NCBI RefSeq assembly: GCF_000382045.1
Contig: NZ_KB907469.1
Coordinates: 23,630 to 87,629, forward strand
Source of the DNA: Variovorax atrisoli 110B
Lineage (GTDB): Bacteria; Pseudomonadota; Gammaproteobacteria; Burkholderiales; Burkholderiaceae_C
Direction of reading: 5' to 3'
Length of the DNA: 64,000 nucleotides
The notes below the pieces were generated by a model, which saw only the letters and a program-made list of their open reading frames with translations, had not been told where the DNA came from and made no database searches. Shown here piece by piece: positions 52,883-62,500 of this stretch. Both the position numbers and the translations under genes were made by a program. The number at the start of each line of letters is the position of its first letter. Positions within the stretch are counted from its first letter, which is position 1.

Positions 52883-54721
52883 ATGCATGCATCGTTGAAG
52901 CACTTCGCCCTTGCCGGCGCGGTGGTCGCCACCCTGACCGCGTGCGGCGGCAGCGACAACTCGAACAATTTCGTTCCCTTCGTGCCGCCCCCCACGGCGA
53001 GCAGTCCGCCCGCACCGGCGCCGGCTCCGGCACCCGCCGTTCCGGGTGCCATCGACGTCAAGCTCATCGCCTTCAACGACCTGCACGGCAACCTCGAGCC
53101 GCCGAAGCTGTCGATCAACGCGCCTGCCAAGGCTGGCGGCACGGTCGCGGTGCCTGCCGGCGGCGCGGCCTACATGGCCTCCGCCATCGCCTCGCTGAAG
53201 GCGAAGAATCCGAACAACGCCGTGGTGTCGGCCGGCGACATGATCGGCGCCTCGCCGCTGGTCTCTGCGCTCTTCCTGGACGAATCGACCATCGAGGCCG
53301 TCAACGCGATGAAGATCGACTTCAACGCGGTCGGCAACCACGAGTTCGACAAGGGCCAGACCGAGCTGCTGCGCATGAAGAACGGCGGCTGCGCGAAGAA
53401 CACCGCGCTCGAGCCCTGCCGCGTGAACAAGAGCTTCCCGGGGGCCAATTTCGGCTTCCTCGCGGCCAACACGGTGAAGAGCGACGGTAACACGCTGTTT
53501 CCCGCCACCGGCATGAAGAGTTTCACGAAGGACGGCGCCACGGTGAAGGTGGCCTTCATCGGCATGACGCTGAAGGGCACGCCGAACATCGTGACGCCCG
53601 CCGGCGTCGCCGGCCTGAGCTTCAAGGACGAGGCCGACACCGCCAATGCGCTGATCCCGCAGCTGAAGTCGCAGGGTGCCGACGCCATCGTCGTCGTCAT
53701 CCACGAAGGCGGCACGACCACCGTGGGCTACAACGACAAGAGCTGCGCCGGCCTGAGCGGCGACATCCTGCCGATCCTGAACAAGCTCGATCCGGCCGTC
53801 GACGTGGTGATCTCGGGTCATACGCACCGCTCCTATATCTGCGACTACGCCAAGACCAACCCCGCCAGGCCCTTCCTGCTGACCAGCGCCGGCCAGTACG
53901 GCACGCTGCTGACCGACATCAACCTCACCATCGACACCAAGACCCGGAAGGTGACGGCCAAGAGCGCCGACAACGTGATCGTGCAGGGCGAGGCCTATAC
54001 CAGCGGCTCGACGACCGTCGCGCTGACCGACCAGTACCCCGTCTTCGGCAAGAACCAGGAAGTGGCTGCGCTCATCAGCCAGTACCTCTCCATCGCCGGA
54101 CCGCTGGTGCAGCGCGTGGTGGGTTCGCTCACCGCCACTGCCACGCGCACGCAGACCACGTCGAAGGAAAGCGTGCTGGGCAATCTGATCGCCGATGCGC
54201 AGCTTGCCGCCACCAAGCCCGCCGGCAAGGGCGAAGCGCAGATCGCCTTCATGAATCCGGGCGGCGTGCGCGCCGATCTGGCGCCTGCGGGCGACGGCAG
54301 CGTGACCTACGGCCAGATCTTCGCCGTGCAGCCTTTCGGCAACAGCCTGGTGGTGAAGACCATGACGGGTGCGCAGATCAAGGCGGTGCTGGAGCAGCAG
54401 TTCAACAGCGGCGCCAACACCGTGAGCTCGCCCCGGGTGCTACTGCCCTCCAAGGGCTTCAGCTACACCTACAACCTGTCTCAGCCCGCCGGATCGCGCA
54501 TCAGCAACATGTCGCTCAACGGCACCGCGATGACAGACGGCGCCACCTACCGCGTGACCATGAACAGCTTCCTGGCCACCGGCGGCGACAACTTCACCGT
54601 CTTCAACCAGGGCACCGATGCGCTCGGCGGTGACCAGGACGTGGACGCCCTGGAGGCCTATATCAAGGCGAACAGCCCGCTGACCCCGCCGGCGACGGAT
54701 CGCATCACGGTCGCGCCTTGA
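52883..54721 (+). CDS. 5'-nucleotidase/metallophosphatase lipoprotein (UshA family)
   Basis: A 612-residue exported enzyme. A signal peptide with lipobox LTACGG (near residue 21) is followed by a Pro/Ala linker and the calcineurin-like metallophosphatase domain: LIAFNDLHGNLEP, GNHEFDKGQTE and SGHTHRSYIC. The C-terminal 5'-nucleotidase domain has NPGGVRADL, FAVQPFGNSL and the aromatic FLATGGDNFTVF. It hydrolyses nucleotides or other phosphoesters in the periplasm, scavenging phosphate and nucleosides. ATG at 52883 follows AAGGAGAGAGAGG. Confidence 0.92.
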   Translation: MHASLKHFALAGAVVATLTACGGSDNSNNFVPFVPPPTASSPPAPAPAPAPAVPGAIDVKLIAFNDLHGNLEPPKLSINAPAKAGGTVAVPAGGAAYMASAIASLKAKNPNNAVVSAGDMIGASPLVSALFLDESTIEAVNAMKIDFNAVGNHEFDKGQTELLRMKNGGCAKNTALEPCRVNKSFPGANFGFLAANTVKSDGNTLFPATGMKSFTKDGATVKVAFIGMTLKGTPNIVTPAGVAGLSFKDEADTANALIPQLKSQGADAIVVVIHEGGTTTVGYNDKSCAGLSGDILPILNKLDPAVDVVISGHTHRSYICDYAKTNPARPFLLTSAGQYGTLLTDINLTIDTKTRKVTAKSADNVIVQGEAYTSGSTTVALTDQYPVFGKNQEVAALISQYLSIAGPLVQRVVGSLTATATRTQTTSKESVLGNLIADAQLAATKPAGKGEAQIAFMNPGGVRADLAPAGDGSVTYGQIFAVQPFGNSLVVKTMTGAQIKAVLEQQFNSGANTVSSPRVLLPSKGFSYTYNLSQPAGSRISNMSLNGTAMTDGATYRVTMNSFLATGGDNFTVFNQGTDALGGDQDVDALEAYIKANSPLTPPATDRITVAP

Positions 54722-54767
54722 GGGGCGGGCGGTAGCTGACGGTAGCTGAGCAAGAGGCCGGCAGTGA

Positions 54768-55439
54768 TCAGCCGGCCCGCCCTTCGGCTGCCAGCCCTTG
54801 CCACGCCGTCCCCACATGCCTCCTCGGGCTTCGTGCGAGCCATCTGCAGCTGAGCATCGCCTGCAGCAACGGCAGCGCAGCGAAGGGAAGGGCGACCCCC
54901 AGCAGGAACCCGAAGCGCGGCTCCAGTGCATGGAACAGCAGCACGGCGGCCAGTATCTGCACGAGCGAGTTCACCAGCGCCATTCGGCCCATGGGGGCGA
55001 GCTTGACCAGCATGTGTCGCCACTGCGATCGCTGGAACAGCAGGACGAAAGCTGCCAGGCAGCAGATGACCACAGACGCTGCCAGCGGCATGAGCTGCTT
55101 CAGCAGCGTCATGGCGGCGGCTCCGACAAGCGCTGCGTTGAACAGGCGAATCCACAGGTGCCGGTACGCGACGGACTCCATCAGCATGCGTCGAGCCAGC
55201 AGGCGGAAGGATGCCGGTCTTCTTTCGGTCCGATCCTTGCGCGTCGCGAGACTCATGCCGAAGAGCAATGAAAGCAGCGCCGCCAATGACGCGACGACTT
55301 CGAGCGCCGAGCTGCCGAGCAGGCTGAATGCCGGCGCAATGAGCAGCGCGAAGCCGCGCAGCGCGTCCGTCAGTTCAGTTCTGCGGATGCTGCCGCCGTG
55401 CGATCGGCGCGGCAGTCTTGCTGCGGGTTCGAATGTCAT
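54768..55439 (-). CDS. Integral membrane hypothetical protein
   Basis: A 223-residue protein with about five or six hydrophobic helices (ALRGFALLIAPAFSLLG, ALVGAAAMTLLKQLMPLA, VVICCLAAFVLLF and others), so it is an inner-membrane protein. The sequence LTDALRGFALL is reminiscent of DUF418/acyltransferase-like YeiB proteins, but the rest is too short and diverged to assign. The start at MTFEPAAR is preferred to the longer frame. It is convergent with the nucleotidase gene. Confidence 0.6.
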   Translation of the reverse strand: MTFEPAARLPRRSHGGSIRRTELTDALRGFALLIAPAFSLLGSSALEVVASLAALLSLLFGMSLATRKDRTERRPASFRLLARRMLMESVAYRHLWIRLFNAALVGAAAMTLLKQLMPLAASVVICCLAAFVLLFQRSQWRHMLVKLAPMGRMALVNSLVQILAAVLLFHALEPRFGFLLGVALPFAALPLLQAMLSCRWLARSPRRHVGTAWQGLAAEGRAG

Positions 55440-55710
55440 GGGAGTGCGCGATGTGGATTCGTGTGCCAGATCGCGGATGGCCGTGTATGGCCGTCCGCAC
55501 CAGAGCCGCGATGCTACGAACCAGCATTGCACGAACATTGCGCCGCCTGGACGTCCCTCAGGCGTACCCGTTTCGCCTAGGCCGTGATCTCGCGTAGGCC
55601 AACGCCTTCAACTCGATTTGCGCGGTTTTGGCGGTCTTAGCATGGACGAATCTGCCCTCGGGCAGAGACTCATCGCCGATTCAAGTTCTATCCAAAGGAA
55701 GGGTTCCGTC

Positions 55711-56298
55711 ATGAAAAAAACCATGAATCTCCGCACGCTGGCGTTCTCGTCCGTGATGGTGGCATGCAGCCTGGCATTCGTCGGGTGCACCACCACGCGG
55801 CCTCAGGATCAGGCCAGCAGCGCGTCTTCGCGCGCTTCCATTGACGCGCAGGTCGATGCTTCGCTGTCCAAGCTGTACGACTCGGTGAAAGGCTCGCGTG
55901 AGCTGGTCTCCAAGTCCAGCGGCGTGCTGGTGTTCCCCGCCGTGGTGGGCGCCAGCATGGGCGTGGGCGCCGAGTACGGCCGGGGCGCGCTGCGCGTGAA
56001 CGGGCGCACGCAGTCCTACTACAGCACCACCGCCGGATCGGTGGGATTCCAGGCGGGCGCACAGTCCAAGGCCGTGATCTACCTGTTCAACACCCAGGCC
56101 GCACTCGACAAGTTCCGCAACAGCAAGGGCTGGACGGCCGGCGCCGATGCCACCGTGGCCCTCGCGACCATCGGTGCGAACGGCAGCATCGACACCAACA
56201 CACTGCGCCAGCCCGTGGTGGGCTTCGTCATGACCAACGTGGGCCTGGAGGCCGGCGTGTCGCTGTCGGGCGCGAAGATCTCCGAGATCCAGCCGTAG
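55711..56298 (+). CDS. SYLF (Ysc84-type) lipid-binding lipoprotein
   Basis: A 195-residue lipoprotein. The signal peptide ends in the lipobox AFVGC (Cys near residue 26). The SYLF domain follows, with LVSKSSGVLVFPAVVGASMGV, YGRGALRVNGRTQSYYSTT and a C-terminal TNVGLEAGVSLSGAKISEI. Bacterial SYLF proteins sit at the outer membrane and bind phospholipids; their physiological role is unclear. SD AAAGGAAGGG precedes ATG 55711. Confidence 0.88.
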   Translation: MKKTMNLRTLAFSSVMVACSLAFVGCTTTRPQDQASSASSRASIDAQVDASLSKLYDSVKGSRELVSKSSGVLVFPAVVGASMGVGAEYGRGALRVNGRTQSYYSTTAGSVGFQAGAQSKAVIYLFNTQAALDKFRNSKGWTAGADATVALATIGANGSIDTNTLRQPVVGFVMTNVGLEAGVSLSGAKISEIQP

Positions 56299-56341
56299 CA
56301 GTAACGGCGGCTTTTCTTCATCCGGCCAGCCGGCTGCGGGC

Positions 56342-57193
56342 TCAGTGACCTAACTGGGCCTGCAGTTCGGCCACCTGCCTGCGCAGCGATTCGTTCTCGG
56401 CCGTGAGTTCGGCCACGCGCTGCTGCAGCGCCTGCACAGCATCGAGTTCCGCGTCGCCCTCTGAAGCTGCTGCTTCTGCGGATTCAGTACGCGGCTTCTT
56501 CTTCGATTCCCGTACCCGCTTCGCCGCCTGCTTGAGTTCGTCCTTGCCGGCGTTCGCGGCCGACACCTGCTCCTCGGCAGGCAGGGTGGCCACCGCCGCC
56601 GCGGTGTTGATCGAGATCACGCCCGACTTCACCGCAGCCACCAGTTCCGGCGCAGCCTGCTTCTGGATCTTCTCGATCATCCCGACCTGGCTGCTGCTCA
56701 GGCGGGCGGCCCGGGCGATGGCCTCGCGGCTGTTGAGAGGGGCGGGCGGCGGCATCTGGATCGTGCCAGCGGCTGCTTCAGTCGTTCCGTCGGCAGGCGT
56801 ATCGACATCGAAAGGGGGATCGTCCGAGGCCTCCGCAGCGGACTCCGACACCGTCGCAAGGCGACCGCGCTGGCGGTCGACGATGTCCTTCTTTCTCAGC
56901 GCAAGCACGCCACGCAGGAAGTCGGAAATGCTGCGCCGGCCCAGGTGCTGGTCGATCATCCAGAGATGCACGTCCTCGATGGACTTGAAGCGCGTGTTCT
57001 GCACCGTATTGAACGGAAGCCCGTGCTTCTGGCAGATGCCGTAGCGGTTGTGGCCGTCCACCAGCATGTCGCCCCACAGCACCAGCGCATCGCGGCAGCC
57101 CTCGGTGAGGATGCTGCGTTCCAGCGCCTCGTACTCCTCCGGTGTCATGGGGTCGATGTAGGCTTTGAGTTCTTCGTTGACGACGATGTTCAT
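56342..57193 (-). CDS. Orphan ParB-like/plasmid-partition-type protein
   Basis: A 283-residue cytoplasmic protein. The N-terminal part (AYIDPMTPEEYEALERSILT, then ALVLWGDMLVDGHNRYGICQ) is a ParB/Srx-like nuclease/CTPase fold. A middle region has IARAARLSSSQVGMIEKIQK, possibly a helix-turn-helix. A C-terminal coiled coil (QRVAELTAENESLRRQVAEL, last 40 residues) would dimerise. No parA or parS is seen nearby, so it is probably a regulator. Start 57193 (MNIVVNEEL) or 57220. Confidence 0.7.
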   Translation of the reverse strand: MNIVVNEELKAYIDPMTPEEYEALERSILTEGCRDALVLWGDMLVDGHNRYGICQKHGLPFNTVQNTRFKSIEDVHLWMIDQHLGRRSISDFLRGVLALRKKDIVDRQRGRLATVSESAAEASDDPPFDVDTPADGTTEAAAGTIQMPPPAPLNSREAIARAARLSSSQVGMIEKIQKQAAPELVAAVKSGVISINTAAAVATLPAEEQVSAANAGKDELKQAAKRVRESKKKPRTESAEAAASEGDAELDAVQALQQRVAELTAENESLRRQVAELQAQLGH

Positions 57194-57278
57194 GAGGGGG
57201 CTGGAAACGGAGCGGGGCAAAGGGGCGCGATTTTAGAGGCGCCCGCCGTCGCCTTCGACGCTCCGTAGAGGTGTCTCT

Positions 57279-57325
57279 GTTTGGTGCGTCCAAACGTCTA
57301 TAAGAGCAAGGACACATTTGCAAAT
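57279..57325. promoter_or_regulatory. Two palindromes upstream of the sigma factor gene
   Basis: GTTTGG-N5-CCAAAC (57279-57295) and ATTTGCAAAT (57316-57325) lie in the AT-rich intergenic region before the Fur-box-like site. They may be operators for the sigma gene or for the divergent ParB-like gene. Confidence 0.4.
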
Positions 57326-57349
57326 TTGCGCTGTGATCCTTTCATAAAT

Positions 57350-57368
57350 ATTAATGATTCTTATTTAA
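57350..57368. promoter_or_regulatory. Fur-box-like iron operator
   Basis: The 19-mer beginning at 57350 contains TAATGATTCT and matches the classical Fur consensus GATAATGATTCTCATTATC at 13 of 19 positions, ten of them in one run. It lies in an AT-rich patch about 110 nt before the ECF sigma gene, so iron would repress the siderophore cluster through Fur. Confidence 0.75.
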
Positions 57369-57475
57369 GTTTTCGAGACGGGTGCCCCCGATGGGCGGAC
57401 TGCAGCCACGCCAAGGCGCCCGGCGTGAGCCGTTTCGAGATTCGATGCCTGGCCCAATCTGGAGTTGTTCAAAAA

Positions 57476-57997
57476 ATGCTGTCACTCTCGTCCGAGTCTT
57501 CTCTAGGGGATGTTTTTGTCGCCAACCGGGCCCAACTGCTCCACGTGGCGCGCAGGATCGTTCGTACCGCGGACCTTGCCGACGACGTCGTGCAGGACGC
57601 CTATCTCCGGATCGCCGACGGCGCCTGTGACCGCAAGGTCGACAAGCCCATGGGCTACTGCTGTCAGGTGGTGCGCAATCTGGCGCTCGACCACTGCCGC
57701 CGCCAGTCGCTCGAAGCTACCTACCGCACCTTCGATGTGGACGTGGAGACGCTGGACGTCCCGGGCCCGCCGTCGCCCGACTGCGTGATGCGGGACAGGC
57801 AGGCGGTCGGCCTGATCGAGCAGGCGCTGTCGGCCTTGTCCCCGAGGACGCGCGTGGCCTTCCAGCTTTATCGGCTCGAAGGGCTCACGCAGCGCGACAT
57901 CGCGGTGCAGATGGGTTGCGCGCTCGGGCTCGTGAACCGACTGATTGCCGAGGCGGACGAAGCCATCGGCGCGATGCGCCACCTGATCAAGGATTGA
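57476..57997 (+). CDS. ECF-type iron-starvation sigma factor
   Basis: A 173-residue sigma-70-family ECF factor. Region 2 includes LADDVVQDAYLRIAD and MGYCCQVVRNLALDHCRRQ (near 45-75). Region 4 includes LSALSPRTRVAFQLYRLEGLTQRDIAVQMGCALGLVNRLI (near 120-160). It resembles the FecI/PvdS/OrbS group. It is preceded by a Fur-box-like site and followed by siderophore genes, so it probably activates that cluster when iron is low. ATG 57476 is used; GGAG lies 11 nt upstream. The open frame upstream is not protein-like. Confidence 0.88.
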   Translation: MLSLSSESSLGDVFVANRAQLLHVARRIVRTADLADDVVQDAYLRIADGACDRKVDKPMGYCCQVVRNLALDHCRRQSLEATYRTFDVDVETLDVPGPPSPDCVMRDRQAVGLIEQALSALSPRTRVAFQLYRLEGLTQRDIAVQMGCALGLVNRLIAEADEAIGAMRHLIKD

Positions 57998-58049
57998 GTT
58001 GCGCGAGCGAGCTCCGGTGCCGGTTGGTGTAAGGTAAAGCCGTACACGC

Positions 58050-58316
58050 ATGGCACAAGAGCAAGACGACCTCATCTGGCGCACCGCATGGAACTGGGTG
58101 CGGCGCGAGCATGATCGCGAGAATTTCGGCGAGGGCTCGCGTGTCGAACTGGTGGCATGGCTGCTCGCCGACCCCGCCCACCGCAAGGCCTACGACAAGG
58201 CCGCCCGGCTCTGGCTGCTCGCAGGCCTCGTGCCGCCCACCATCGACGTCGATGCGTGGAAGAAGAGCCAGGGCCCAGCCATCTCCGAAGACCCGGAAAC
58301 CGGCCGCGACGCCTGA
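58050..58316 (+). CDS. Stand-alone DUF4880 (FecR N-terminal-like) protein
   Basis: An 88-residue protein matching only the N-terminal cytoplasmic anti-sigma part of FecR regulators: AWNWVRREHDRENFGEGSRV, then LVAWLLADPAHRKAYDKAARLW. The transmembrane helix and periplasmic FecR domain that would sense a TonB receptor are absent and there is no downstream remnant. It lies 52 nt after the sigma factor and may be a soluble anti- or co-sigma factor. Confidence 0.8.
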   Translation: MAQEQDDLIWRTAWNWVRREHDRENFGEGSRVELVAWLLADPAHRKAYDKAARLWLLAGLVPPTIDVDAWKKSQGPAISEDPETGRDA

Positions 58317-58471
58317 TCGCCGTCGGCCGGCCTCTCGGCCGCCATCCCCCCGTAGTCCCGGGGTGAACAGATTCGGTCCCGAATCGTCATGTTGATCAGA
58401 AGCGCAGCAATCGACCGCCTGCCGGCCCGCTTGCCCGCGAGCTTCCTCCATCAACCGCACAAGGACCACCC

Positions 58472-58723
58472 ATGTCTACCAGCTGCTTCGATCGCGAAGA
58501 CGAAACCTTCATCGTTCTGGTCAACGAGGAAGACCAATATTCCATCTGGCCCCACTGGAAGGCCGTGCCCAGCGGCTGGAAGGCTGTCGATGGCGTGAAG
58601 GGCGACAAGAAGGCGGCGCTCGAGTTCGTCGAGAAGAACTGGACTGACATGCGTCCGAGGTCGCTGCGCGACTGGATGGCCGCGCAGGATCGCGCGCCTT
58701 CCGCGGAAGCCGCCGCAAGCTGA
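58472..58723 (+). CDS. MbtH-family NRPS accessory protein
   Basis: An 83-residue MbtH-like protein, an activator or chaperone of NRPS adenylation domains. Conserved residues are visible: the N-terminal DREDETFIVLVNEEDQYSIWP, PSGWKAVDG and the C-terminal WTDMRPRSLRDWM. Its stop overlaps the thioesterase start by 1 nt (TGATG), so the two are translated together. Confidence 0.95.
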   Translation: MSTSCFDREDETFIVLVNEEDQYSIWPHWKAVPSGWKAVDGVKGDKKAALEFVEKNWTDMRPRSLRDWMAAQDRAPSAEAAAS

Positions 58724-59469
58724 TGGCCGGGTCGGCGAGGGTTTCGCTGCTGTGCCTGCCCTGTGCGGGAGCCAGCGCAACGATGTATCTGCGCTGGCGG
58801 CCGCTGCTGCCGCGCTGGATCGAGGTCGTGCCTGTCGAATTGCCGGGTCGGGGCATGCGCATGGGCGAACGCTTCGTCGAGACCTACGACGCATTGGTCG
58901 AGCGGATCTGCACGGAGCAGGCAGTCGCGATGCAGGGCGGCTTCGCGATCTTCGGGCACAGCATGGGCGCCTTGCTGGCGTACGGTGTCGTGCAGCGACT
59001 GCGCTCGCTCGGTCGGCCGCTGCCGGTGGCGCTTTTCGCGTCGGGCAGCTCGGCGCCGTCGCAGCGCGATCCGGATCGTCTTCCTGACACGCATGACGAC
59101 GATGCGCTGATCGCCGATCTGCGCAGGCAGGGCGGCACGCCCGAAGAGGTCTTCGCCAGCGCCGAGCTGATGCGCATCACCCTCGACACGCTGGGTGCGG
59201 ACTACCGCGTCTGCCGGAGCTTCGAATACGTGTCGGCGGACACGCCTCTGCCCATGCCCCTGCATGTCTTGGCCGGCCGGCAGGACGACATCGACGCCGT
59301 GCGCGTCGAGGCCTGGTCGGCGCATGCGGGTGGTGCGTTCTCGCTCGACTGGTTCGATGGCGGCCACTTCTTCATCCGCCAGCACGAGGCTGCAGTCCTG
59401 GCTGCACTGGTGCGCCGCCTGGGGCTGTCCGTGGCGGGAGGGCTGCATGCATCTCATGCGGTTGCGTGA
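58723..59469 (+). CDS. Type II thioesterase of the NRPS cluster
   Basis: A 248-residue alpha/beta hydrolase that removes wrong acyl groups from carrier domains. The N-terminal LLCLPCAGASATMYLRW, the nucleophile FGHSMGALLAY (Ser near residue 83), the acid in GRQDDIDA and the His in GGHFFIRQHE form the expected triad. It is coupled to mbtH and 128 nt upstream of the NRPS. Confidence 0.93.
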   Translation: MAGSARVSLLCLPCAGASATMYLRWRPLLPRWIEVVPVELPGRGMRMGERFVETYDALVERICTEQAVAMQGGFAIFGHSMGALLAYGVVQRLRSLGRPLPVALFASGSSAPSQRDPDRLPDTHDDDALIADLRRQGGTPEEVFASAELMRITLDTLGADYRVCRSFEYVSADTPLPMPLHVLAGRQDDIDAVRVEAWSAHAGGAFSLDWFDGGHFFIRQHEAAVLAALVRRLGLSVAGGLHASHAVA

Positions 59470-59597
59470 CGCATTGCCAGCAGGCATCGAGGCCCTTCGC
59501 CCGGATGCCGCCGCGTGGTGCGCCAGCACGCCGGCATGAGTGAACGCTGCCGGGCCGGCGCCGGCAGCGCCCTTTCTAATTTTCTGGAGTGAGCGAG

Positions 59598-62500
59598 ATG
59601 GCACGCACGGCGGCAACGACGCTGAATCTGGGGCATCACCCGATGTCCGCGAATTTCGTGGAACACCTGCGGGCATTGGCGCAAGGCCGGCCGGACGATG
59701 TCTGGCTCACGGTGGCGGGCGAAGCGGATGGCGCCTACTTCGAGAAGCCGATCACCTACGCTGTCTTCGAGGCGCGCGTTCGTGCGCTCGCGGCCTGCTT
59801 GCAGCGGCAGTTCGCCAAGGGCGAGCGTGCCCTGGTCATGCTGGACAACGACGACCACTATGCGGTGAGCATGCTGGCGTGCTTCTATGCAGGCGTGATC
59901 GCGGTGCCGGTGTTTCCGCCCGAATCGATGCGGCCGCAGCACCTCGCCCGGCTGACGGGCATAGCGGAGGATTCGCAGGCGCGCTGCGTGCTCACCTCGG
60001 CGGCGATGCGCGCCGAGATGACCGGCGCGCCCGACGCCTTCGCACAGGCCGAGATGGTCGCTGTCGATGAGGTGGATCTCGCCCTTGCCGATGCTTGGAT
60101 GCCGTTCTCGCCCGCGGCGGACGATGCCGCGTTCCTGCAATACACCTCGGGCTCGACCTCTGCCCCCAAGGGCGTGATCGTGACCCACGGCAACCTCATC
60201 GCCAACGAGCGCGCCATCCGCGACGGAATGGGCATCGGCCCGGACGACAAGTTCGTGTCTTGGGCGCCGCTCTATCACGACATGGGCTTGATCGGCGGCC
60301 TCATGCAGCCGCTCTACAGCGGCATTCCGCTGGTGCTGACCTCGCCGCGCTACTTTCTCGAAAGCCCGGTTCGCTGGCTCGAGCTGATCTCGCGCCATCG
60401 CGCCACCCTGAGCGGTGGCCCCGACTTCGCCTACCGCCTCTGTCTCGACCGCGTGAGAGGTTCGCGCCTGGCGGGGCTGGATCTCTCGACATGGCGTGTC
60501 GCCTACACGGGCGCCGAGCCCGTGCGTGCCGACACCGAAACCGAATTCATCGAGCGATTCGCGCCTGCTGGTTTCGACCCCGATGCCGTGTATGCCTGCT
60601 ACGGACTCGCGGAGGCGACGCTGTTCGTCACCGGCGGCCGGCGCGGTGCCGGACTGGTCGCGCGCACTTTCTCTGCCGATGCACTGGCCAGAGGTGAGGG
60701 CGCGGAGAGCGCCCAAGGCACCATGCTGGTCGGCTGCGGTGCCGCGCCGGACCGACATGAGGTGCGCATCACCGATCCCGATTCGCTCGCTGCGCTCGAA
60801 GCGGGCCGCGTCGGTGAAATCTGGGCCGGCGGCCCGAGCGTCTGCGCCGGCTACTGGGGCAAGGAGTGCGAGACCCGCGAGACCTTCGCCATGTACGAGG
60901 GGCGACGCTGGCTGCGCACGGGCGACCTCGGCTTCATGCACGACGGGCAGCTCTACGTCACGGGTCGCATCAAGGACCTGATCATCGTGCGCGGGCACAA
61001 CATCTACCCGCAGGACATCGAGCGCACGGTCGAGGCCGAGATCGATGCAGTGCGCAAGGGGCGCGTCGCCGCCTTCGCGGTGTCGGGGCCCGATGGCGAA
61101 GGCATCGGGGTGGCTGCGGAAGTTTCGCGCAGCATGCAGAAGCTCGTGCCGCCGAACGTGCTGGTCGATGCGTTGGGTGCCGCCGTCAGCGAGGTGTTCG
61201 GCGAGGCGCCTGCCGCCGTGGTGTTGCTCAATCCGGGCGCGCTGCCCAAGACGTCGAGCGGCAAGCTGCAACGCCAGGCGTGCCGTGCGGGGCTTGCGGC
61301 GCGCAACCTCGATGCTTATGCGATCCACGAACGCGGTGTCTTCACGCACGGCGGGAATGGGCTCTCCACCCAGCCGGAGGCGCCGGTGCTCGATGAAGTG
61401 GCGCTGGCGGTCTCGGCCATCTGGAAGGACGTGCTCAGGTGGCCCGAGGATCGTGAGCTCGCGCACGACGCGCATTTCTTCACCTCGGGCGGCAATTCGC
61501 TCGCAGCGGTTCAAGCCTGCGCGCATATTGCCCGGCAGTGGGGCATCGGGTTCGAGTTGCGCGACCTCTTCGAGCATCCCCGGCTGGCCGCCTGCGCGGC
61601 CGTCGTGCGAAATCGCAAGGACAGTCCGGTGCACGGCACCGCAGGCGTCGAGCCGTTGTCCGCCGAGCGCCGGCTGCAGCCCTTGCCACTGTCGCACGCA
61701 CAGGAGCGCCAGTGGTTCCTGTGGAAGCTCGCGCCGCAGAGCACGGCCTACCACATGAGCGGCGCCCTTCGCCTGTCGGGCGTACTGGATGCCGCCGCCA
61801 TGCACGCGGCATTCGAGGACATCGCCGCGCGCCATGAGTCGCTGCGCACGGTGTTCCTGGCAGGAGCAGACGGAACGGCCGAACAGCTGATCAGCCCGTC
61901 GTGGGCGCCGCTCCTGAACCTGATCGACCTGCGCCACCTCGCAACCGCTGCCGAGCGCGAAGCGCGCGCGGCAGATGAGGTGCAGCGCCTGCATGCCACG
62001 CCATTCGATCTGACGCAGGGGCCTTTGCTGCGCGTTGCGTTGATCCGCCTGTCCGACACTTCGCACCTGCTGGTGGTGGTGATGCATCACATCATTTCCG
62101 ACAGCGCTTCGATGCAGGTGCTGCTCGATGAACTGGCTGCCGGCTACGCCGAAAGACTGAATGGCGGTGCGCCTTCGCGCCGCGCTGAGGCGCGCATCCA
62201 GTATGTCGATCATGCGGCGTGGCAGCGCGACTGGCTGGCCGAAGGCGAGGCCGGGCGGCAGCTGGACTGGTGGCGCTCGCAACTCGGCGAAGAGCATCCG
62301 GTGCTGGCTCTGCCGACAGACCATCCGCGCACGGCCCGCATCGGCTATCGCGCGGCACGCCATGGCGTCGAAGTGCCTGGAGATTTGCTGGCTGGCTTGC
62401 GCCGCTCGGCAGCAGCCGAGGGGGCCACGCTGTTCATGGTGCTTCTGGCCGGTTTCCAGGCGCTGCTGCATCGCTACAGTGGGCAGGAGGACATTCGCGT

